From Anaerolineales bacterium (GTDB taxonomy: Bacteria > Chloroflexota > Anaerolineae > Anaerolineales > E44-bin32), in contig WVZH01000486.1 of the NCBI GenBank assembly GCA_011772595.1, positions 7,665-17,231 on the forward strand: DNA of 9,567 bases, written 5' to 3'. The translations under genes were made by a program, and so were the position numbers. Below are positions 6,288-9,567 of this stretch, one piece after another. The notes beneath the pieces are model-generated. The model saw nothing but the letters and a program-made list of their open reading frames with translations, was not told the origin of the DNA and ran no database searches. The stretch's first letter is position 1. Every line of letters begins with the position of its first letter.

Positions 6288-6791
6288 ATGACCGATAATC
6301 TAATTTATGGGGAGAGGTTATCCTCCAATAGGACGGAGGCACTTTTCATAAGCTTGACGATCCTCTTCTTGATGCTGCTGATCTGGCAGGTACGTACGGG
6401 TAGCTCAAACATTCTCAGTGCTGCTTTCTTCTTGTTCTTCATTTTCTTCTTGTTCTACTCATTGAATTACAGAACCCTCATTATCCTCCTGACTTCGAAA
6501 TCTTTGAAGCTGAAGTTCGGCGTCTTCACATGGACAATACCTTTGGACAATATTGGAGATTGCCGACATGATGATCTACCGATGTTGATGAGGTTTGGAG
6601 GGGCGGGGATACACTTCATGTTGATACGAGGGAGATATCGTGCTTCCTTCAATTTCCTGGAGCATCCCAGAGTTGTGATTGCCCTTAAGAAAAAAGCAGG
6701 ACTTGTGCGGGATATTTCATTTTCGACGCGCCATCCAGATGAAGTAATCCAGCTTCTACAAAGCGCAGATTTGGCGCGAAGGACCGCCTAA
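6288..6791 (+). CDS. two-helix membrane protein with bacterial PH-like domain
   Basis: 167 residues from ATG 6288, with GAGAAGG just upstream; GTG 6285 directly before it is an alternative and GTG 6258 is too far out. Two hydrophobic helices (about 18-34 and 41-59) are followed by a cytoplasmic domain. NYRTLIILLTSKSLKLKFGV then WTIPLDNIGDCR (about 60-93) has the beta-strand pattern of a bacterial PH (bPH) domain, in which ...SLKLKFG..WTIPLDNI is typical. It continues through GGAGIHFMLIRGRYRASFNF to ISFSTRHPDEVIQLLQ near the C-terminus. Such proteins are common but functionally unassigned. The stop codon TAA (6789-6791) lies inside the R'' box GCCTAAC of the next attC, a usual cassette economy. 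It is alone in its cassette. Confidence 0.85.
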   Translation: MTDNLIYGERLSSNRTEALFISLTILFLMLLIWQVRTGSSNILSAAFFLFFIFFLFYSLNYRTLIILLTSKSLKLKFGVFTWTIPLDNIGDCRHDDLPMLMRFGGAGIHFMLIRGRYRASFNFLEHPRVVIALKKKAGLVRDISFSTRHPDEVIQLLQSADLARRTA

Positions 6792-6982
6792 CAATTTGTT
6801 GGGGTCCATCGGGGATGCGTAGTGAAATGAATGCTAAGAACTCGATAGGGAATCGAGGAAATCTAGAGCGGGAGCGATCCCCGGTTGCTCGGCCTGTCCT
6901 ACCTGCCCGTATCTGGCACAGGTGGACGGACAAGTGCGCCTACAGCCCAGTGCAGGCAGTCGAGAGCTCAAATCCGTGAGCT
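6786..6982 (+). other. attC-like site 6 (197 bp)
   Basis: The left end GCCTAACAATTTGTTGG (6786-6802) has a perfect R''. The right end GCTCAAATCCGTGAGCT (6966-6982) has R' decayed to GTGAGCT. The right part (6902-6982) is module C. The left part (6803-6890) differs from the other sites and contains ATCGATTCC-like inverted sequence around CTCGATAGGGAATCGAG (6841-6857). Confidence 0.75.
6902..6982 (+). repeat. attC module C, copy 2
   Basis: Reads CCTGCCCGTATCTGGCACAG, then GTGGACGGACAAGTGCGCCT and CCCAGTGCAGGCAGTC before the attC right end. It aligns with 6133-6217 and most closely with 8867-8947. Confidence 0.8.
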
Positions 6983-7034
6983 GGCTGTCGTTTAGTTCAT
7001 TCATGCAGCAAAAAGTCTCACAAAGGTGGTAAGT

Positions 7035-7928
7035 ATGAGCGATCTAAGAAATCTCCTCGGTCCGATGCGCCTTCCTTTCATCATCCTGACGCCGGTCTGC
7101 GTCTTGTTGGGAGTAGCAACCGCCGTGTGGACGTCTGGCAGTGTAGACATATTTCACACCGTTCTAGCTCTAATTGGGGCAATCTCCGCGCATACGAGTG
7201 TAAATGCCCTAAATGAGTATTTCGACTTCAAGAGCGGGTTGGATTCCATGACGAGAAGGACTCCCTTTAGCGGGGGAAGTGGAATCTTGCCCGAAAACCC
7301 AAAACTTTCACGCCAGGCTTTGTCTACAGGATTGATCACGTTCGCTCTCACAATTTTAATTGGGTTATATTTTCTCTTTTCCAGAGGCTTGTCTCTATTA
7401 CCGATTGGCGTATTGGGGCTTCTCATCATACTTTTGTATACCACATGGATCTCCCACAATCCGATCTTGTGCTTGATTGCGCCCGGAATAGGATTTGGGC
7501 TGCTCATGGTCATGGGCACAAACCTTGTCCTAACTGGGGGATACAATTGGACAGCGTTTATTGCGTCGCTCGTACCGTTCTTTCTAGTTAGCGACTTACT
7601 GCTTTTGAATCAGTTTCCAGACGTTGAGGCAGATCAGGCCGTTGGCAGGAGGCACTTGCCGATCATCCTTGGCAGGAGAGCTAGTAGTATCATCTACGGG
7701 GTTTTCCTATTGGCATCATATCTGACCATTATTATAGGTGTTTGGTTTGAATACTTGCCTAAGACCAGCCTTCTCGGATTAGGCACTATTTTAATCTCGG
7801 TACCAGCCTTTGCAGGTGCGTTCATTTATTCTGAGAGAATTCCCAAACTTATTCCCTTTATGGGACTGAATGTCATTATCAACATCGCGACGCCAGTACT
7901 TGTTTCGATTGGTCTGCTCATCGGATAA
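7035..7928 (+). CDS. UbiA-family prenyltransferase (MenA-like)
   Basis: 297 residues, an integral-membrane enzyme that would transfer a polyprenyl group from a prenyl diphosphate to an acceptor. ATG 7035 is preceded by AAAGGTGG (7022-7029) at good spacing. Both Mg-diphosphate motifs are present and intact: the first is NEYFDFKSGLD (N60, D64, D70), the second NQFPDVEAD (N192, D196, D200), followed by GRRHLP. About eight or nine hydrophobic helices fill the rest, as in the family, and the length is normal. The NQFPDVEAD form resembles 1,4-dihydroxy-2-naphthoate polyprenyltransferase (MenA) more than UbiA proper, but the acceptor (naphthoquinone, haem or other) cannot be settled, and no menaquinone genes accompany it. 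A whole membrane enzyme is unusual cargo for a single cassette. Confidence 0.92.
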   Translation: MSDLRNLLGPMRLPFIILTPVCVLLGVATAVWTSGSVDIFHTVLALIGAISAHTSVNALNEYFDFKSGLDSMTRRTPFSGGSGILPENPKLSRQALSTGLITFALTILIGLYFLFSRGLSLLPIGVLGLLIILLYTTWISHNPILCLIAPGIGFGLLMVMGTNLVLTGGYNWTAFIASLVPFFLVSDLLLLNQFPDVEADQAVGRRHLPIILGRRASSIIYGVFLLASYLTIIIGVWFEYLPKTSLLGLGTILISVPAFAGAFIYSERIPKLIPFMGLNVIINIATPVLVSIGLLIG

Positions 7929-7967
7929 TCTTTGAAAGGAATAATTCCGAACAAGATGCCACTGCCA

Positions 7968-8081
7968 GCTTACCATTCGCTGTAGCCGACCCCGCGGGTA
8001 TCGCGATTTATAACCGAAGGAATTTCCTGGTGATTCTTGAAAAACAAGTCAAAGAACGAACGAGGCTCAAAGTCGTTAGGC
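7968..8081 (+). other. attC-like site 7
   Basis: The left end is GCTTACCATTCGCTGTAGCC (7968-7987); the right end is GCTCAAAGTCGTTAGGC (8065-8081) with a perfect R' (8075-8081). The length is 114 bp. Its left part, GTAGCCGACCCCGCGGGTAT, then GATTTATA, matches the half-site at 9259 and belongs to a different sub-type from the module B/C sites. The 39 bases 7929-7967 hold no gene. Confidence 0.8.
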
Positions 8082-8114
8082 TGCTTACCTAATTTCCTCC
8101 CCGAACTTGTTGGC

Positions 8115-8133
8115 GATATCATATTATGATATC
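8115..8133. promoter_or_regulatory. palindromic operator/promoter region of hicAB
   Basis: GATATCATATTATGATATC is a perfect 19-base palindrome (GATATCATA, T, TATGATATC), with a further overlapping half-site GATATCATA running to 8136. It lies directly upstream of the toxin gene, where HicB-type antitoxins with an RHH domain bind to repress their own operon. A weak sigma-70-like pair, TTGTTG (8107-8112) and TATCAT (8130-8135) with 17 bases between, overlaps it. Binding is inferred, not shown. Confidence 0.7.
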
Positions 8134-8201
8134 ATATGTGCGTGAAGCGTAAGCGATAGCGCACGCTTGAGGCCATCTATGCTGAGCCTACTCATGCCAA
8201 T

Positions 8202-8396
8202 TTGGCTTGGCACGATATCGAAGCTTTGCTTATCGTCCTTGGTGCCGAATTATCGGAAGGAAGAGGGTCGAGGATGAGGGTGGCATTACATGGGGTTCGA
8301 GCAATCTTTCATCGTCCACATCCAGCAAAAGAGGCTAGCAAATCGATGGTACGCTCGATGCGGCGGTTCCTATCGGAAGCAGGAGTTGAGTCGTGA
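8202..8396 (+). CDS. hicA: HicA-family mRNA interferase toxin, N-terminus interrupted
   Basis: HicA toxins are small dsRBD-fold ribonucleases that cleave mRNA. The frame from TTG 8202 gives 64 residues: WHDIEALLIVLGAELSEGRG (helix and first strand), RMRVALHGVRAIFHRPHP (strands with the conserved FHRPHP segment) and the C-terminal helix ending RRFLSEAGVES. The natural N-terminus is probably longer: in the same frame, ATG 8136 starts MCVKRKR, then a TAG at 8157-8159, then RTLEAIYAEPTHANLAWHDI. That amber codon (perhaps from CAG) separates the start from the domain. Translation would need TTG 8202, which lacks a Shine-Dalgarno sequence, or readthrough, so the toxin may be weak or dead. The usual catalytic His after GS is Arg here (GSR). 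The stop overlaps the antitoxin start by one base. Confidence 0.82.
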   Translation: MAWHDIEALLIVLGAELSEGRGSRMRVALHGVRAIFHRPHPAKEASKSMVRSMRRFLSEAGVES

Positions 8397-8752
8397 TGGA
8401 ATATAAAGGATATGTTGCTAAAGTGGATTTTGATGGGGATTCGGATGTCTTCCACGGAGAAATCATCAATCTACGTGATGTGATCACCTTTAAGGGGAAA
8501 TCTGTATCCCAATTGCGCAAGGCCATGCGGGAATCTGTGGAGGATTATCTTGCCTTCTGTGAGGAACGAAATGAGGAGCCAGAGAAGCCGTTCTCAGGCA
8601 GGATCCTGGTTCGGATTGATCCATCGCTCCATAGAGAGATATACATTCGCTCTAGGGGAGAGGATAAAAGTCTCAATAGTTGGATTGCTGAGAAGCTCGA
8701 TGCAGCTGTTGGTGCATATGGTGAAACTACCGAGGCCAAGAAAGCAGGGTAG
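8396..8752 (+). CDS. hicB: HicB-family antitoxin
   Basis: 118 residues. ATG 8396 overlaps the toxin's TGA (TGATG), which implies translational coupling; GTG 8393 is an adjacent alternative, and AGGAG (8381-8385) lies seven bases before it. The N-terminal part (YKGYVAKVDFDGDSDVFHGEII, then LRDVITFKGKS and RESVEDYLAFCEE, about 3-60) is the partial RNase H-like fold that binds and blocks HicA. The C-terminal RILVRIDPSLHREIYIRSRG followed by SLNSWIAEKLDAAV (about 70-105) is a ribbon-helix-helix DNA-binding domain, expected to bind the palindrome at 8115-8133. It is full-length with no damage, so the antitoxin is kept while the toxin looks impaired. The stop TAG (8750-8752) lies inside the next attC's R'' region. 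Confidence 0.93.
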   Translation: MEYKGYVAKVDFDGDSDVFHGEIINLRDVITFKGKSVSQLRKAMRESVEDYLAFCEERNEEPEKPFSGRILVRIDPSLHREIYIRSRGEDKSLNSWIAEKLDAAVGAYGETTEAKKAG

Positions 8753-8947
8753 CAATACGCTAGAGCAGACTCTTCGACTAGGCGCCTTCTCTTGGTCAAG
8801 CTCAAGGTCGGCGCGGAGTTTATCCTGGGTGAAATCGTAGGGCTCAGAGCTACTTAGTCTGTTCTACCTGCCTGTACCTGATACGGGTGGACGGACACGT
8901 GTGCCTCAGGCCCAGTGCAGGCAATCTAGATCTCAAAGCCGTTAGGC
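8747..8947 (+). other. attC-like site 8 (201 bp)
   Basis: The left end GGGTAGCAATACGCTAGAGC (8747-8766) aligns with GCCTAACAATTCGCTGGAGC; the right end TCTCAAAGCCGTTAGGC (8931-8947) has a perfect R'. The left body (8759-8840) shares AGCAGACT-TTCGACT and TCGGCGCGGAGTTTATC with 2364-2432; the right body is module C. The 3' neighbour region 8948-9112 contains only short stop-broken frames and no gene I can support. Confidence 0.8.
8867..8947 (+). repeat. attC module C, copy 3
   Basis: Reads CCTGCCTGTACCTGATACGG, then GTGGACGGACACGTGTGCCT and CCCAGTGCAGGCAATC before the attC right end. It is the same block as 6133-6217 and 6902-6982. Confidence 0.8.
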
Positions 8948-9112
8948 GCCCATGCCTTTCTAAGATTCAATGCTTTGGTAAGCTCTGATTTTCAAATTGT
9001 CGAAACAACCGGTAATATGCGGGGCGTGATCTCGTGTTTATCAAAATCTCTCCAAGGGTTAAAGACATAAAATGCTATTGGATAACGGAGAGAAGAGAGG
9101 GGTGATCAACTC

Positions 9113-9253
9113 TTGACTACCTTATTCGGTTATTCATTTGACTATCCTGAATTCTTCTTTGGAATCTGCATTGGAATTGTCGTCTCCTCGGCTATTTTTG
9201 GTGTCATGATGAAAGTGATCCTAACCAAAAGAAGGGGCCCCGGCTCGCCATAA
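9113..9253 (+). CDS. 46-residue membrane peptide, unknown function
   Basis: TTG 9113 is preceded by GAGGGGTGATC (9096-9106), an extended Shine-Dalgarno match to the 16S 3' end with seven bases to spare, stronger than that of any other gene here. The peptide begins MTTLFGYSFDYPEFFFG, has one hydrophobic helix (about residues 15-33, ICIGIVVSSAIFGVMM) and a basic C-terminus ending TKRRGPGSP. This predicts a single-pass protein with the positive tail inside the cell. The stop TAA (9251-9253) is six bases before the next attC left end, and the upstream R' ends at 8947, so the peptide appears to be the sole cargo of its cassette. I do not recognise a family. Confidence 0.6.
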   Translation: MTTLFGYSFDYPEFFFGICIGIVVSSAIFGVMMKVILTKRRGPGSP

Positions 9254-9258
9254 TGGGC

Positions 9259-9308
9259 GCCTCATAATTCCTTGCAGCCGACCCCGCGTGCTGGGGGATT
9301 TATAGGTG
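9259..9308 (+). other. left half of an attC-like site (sub-type of site 7)
   Basis: GCCTCATAATTCCTTGCAGC (9259-9278) matches the left end GCCTAACAATTCGCTGGAGC, and CAGCCGACCCCGCG with GATTTATA following matches 7982-8013. No right end is found before the SRPBCC reading frame begins at about 9319, so the site looks cut short. Confidence 0.55.
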
Positions 9309-9318
9309 ATGGTTCTGG

Positions 9319-9567
9319 TTGGAGAAACGGGATGCACTCACTGCAAAGGCACAAATGCTTATACGCAAACTCTTGGAGGAGGTGTTTGAGGCGTTTGTGG
9401 ATCCCGCCGTCACGACAAAGTTCTGGTTCACCAAGAGCTGGGGAAGGTTGGAGCCGGAGAAAAAAGTTCGGTGGGACTGGGATTGGAGTAATTGATATCT
9501 AGTTAGAGTATTGGGAATCTCAAATTCAAATAATCATTCTTGAATCGGAATGAAGTGGGATCTCTGG
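9319..9567 (+). pseudogene. SRPBCC (AHSA1-like) family gene, N-terminal part only, frameshifted
   Basis: From TTG 9319 the frame reads LEKRDALTAKAQMLIRKLLE, then EVFEAFVDPAVTTKFWFTK, GRLEPEKKVRWDW, and a stop at 9493-9495 (58 residues). The VFEAFVDPAVTTKFWF and LEPxxKVRWDW segments are typical of START-like SRPBCC/AHSA1 domain proteins, hydrophobic-cavity proteins of about 140-150 residues, so only the first third is intact. After WDW the match continues weakly in another frame (GVIDI, TAG at 9500, then IIILES), suggesting a frameshift near 9480 plus a further stop. The start is uncertain: no good Shine-Dalgarno sequence is present and the upstream sequence is a half attC. The rest lies beyond the window. 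It is probably a relic cassette fused to its neighbour. Confidence 0.65.

Noticed and set aside
6004..6933. Minus-strand ORFs at 6004-6342 and 6685-6933 that share a peptide like VYLCHIQAGRT / VHLCQIRAGRT
   Set aside because: The similarity comes from the repeated module C DNA of the attC sites read backwards. These frames overlap non-coding sites and have no ribosome-binding sites or protein-family motifs.
383..8947. CRISPR-like array formed by the repeated GCTCAAAGCCGTTAGGC
   Set aside because: Repeat spacing is irregular at 0.8-2.4 kb with whole genes between; there are no uniform spacers, leader or cas genes. The repeats are attC ends.
9272..9502. + strand 76-residue ORF at the window end
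   Set aside because: It is an out-of-frame shadow of the SRPBCC remnant, whose conserved motifs are in the frame of 9319.
1..9567. tRNA, rRNA, insertion sequence or prophage genes
   Set aside because: I saw no cloverleaf or rRNA sequence, no transposase or phage structural motifs, and no terminal inverted repeats with target duplications.

Overview
The window looks like the interior of a sedentary (chromosomal) integron cassette array. Every gene I can support lies on the + strand. Between the genes sit same-oriented, attC-like recombination sites whose right ends read GCTCAAAGCCGTTAGGC or close variants (383-399, 4956-4972, 6201-6217, 6966-6982, 8065-8081, 8931-8947; weaker at 2747-2763 and 3771-3787). 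Their left ends read like GCCTAACAATTCGCTGGAGC (best at 6786). No integron integrase, attI or transposase is in view. The organism is probably an environmental bacterium; the style of the sites, the mixed GC content and the cargo suggest Chloroflexota (Anaerolineae-like), but that is an inference from memory and not proven here.

Layout by cassette. (0) 1-393: the C-terminus of a membrane protein, perhaps followed by a 28-residue hydrophobic peptide. (1) 394-2757: an aminoglycoside-phosphotransferase-fold kinase broken by two in-frame TAA codons and a 3' frameshift, then an intact cation diffusion facilitator (CDF) transporter, then two attC remnants in tandem. (2) 2758-3781: a protein with squalene-cyclase/prenyltransferase-type repeats. 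(3) 3782-4966: a HemG-like flavodoxin and a frameshifted small membrane protein. (4) 4967-6211: a membrane-anchored protein with a beta-rich outer domain. (5) 6212-6976: a two-helix membrane protein with a bacterial PH-like domain. (6) 6977-8075: a UbiA-family prenyltransferase. (7) 8076-8941: a HicAB toxin-antitoxin pair with a palindromic operator and an amber codon near the toxin's N-terminus. (8) 8942 onward: a 46-residue membrane peptide with a strong ribosome-binding site, a left-half attC, and a broken SRPBCC (AHSA1-like) gene running off the end.

The genes do not form one pathway. As in other cassette arrays, each unit is an independently acquired cargo gene. Two cassettes carry two genes, the toxin-antitoxin pair fits an array-stabilising role, and several genes are decayed. 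The most unusual feature is the attC sites themselves: several are 180-245 bp long and are built from shared blocks (2618-2747 with 5993-6127; 6133-6217 with 6902-6982 and 8867-8947; 2364-2432 with 8759-8840), some containing perfect hairpins. The minus strand carries no credible gene.
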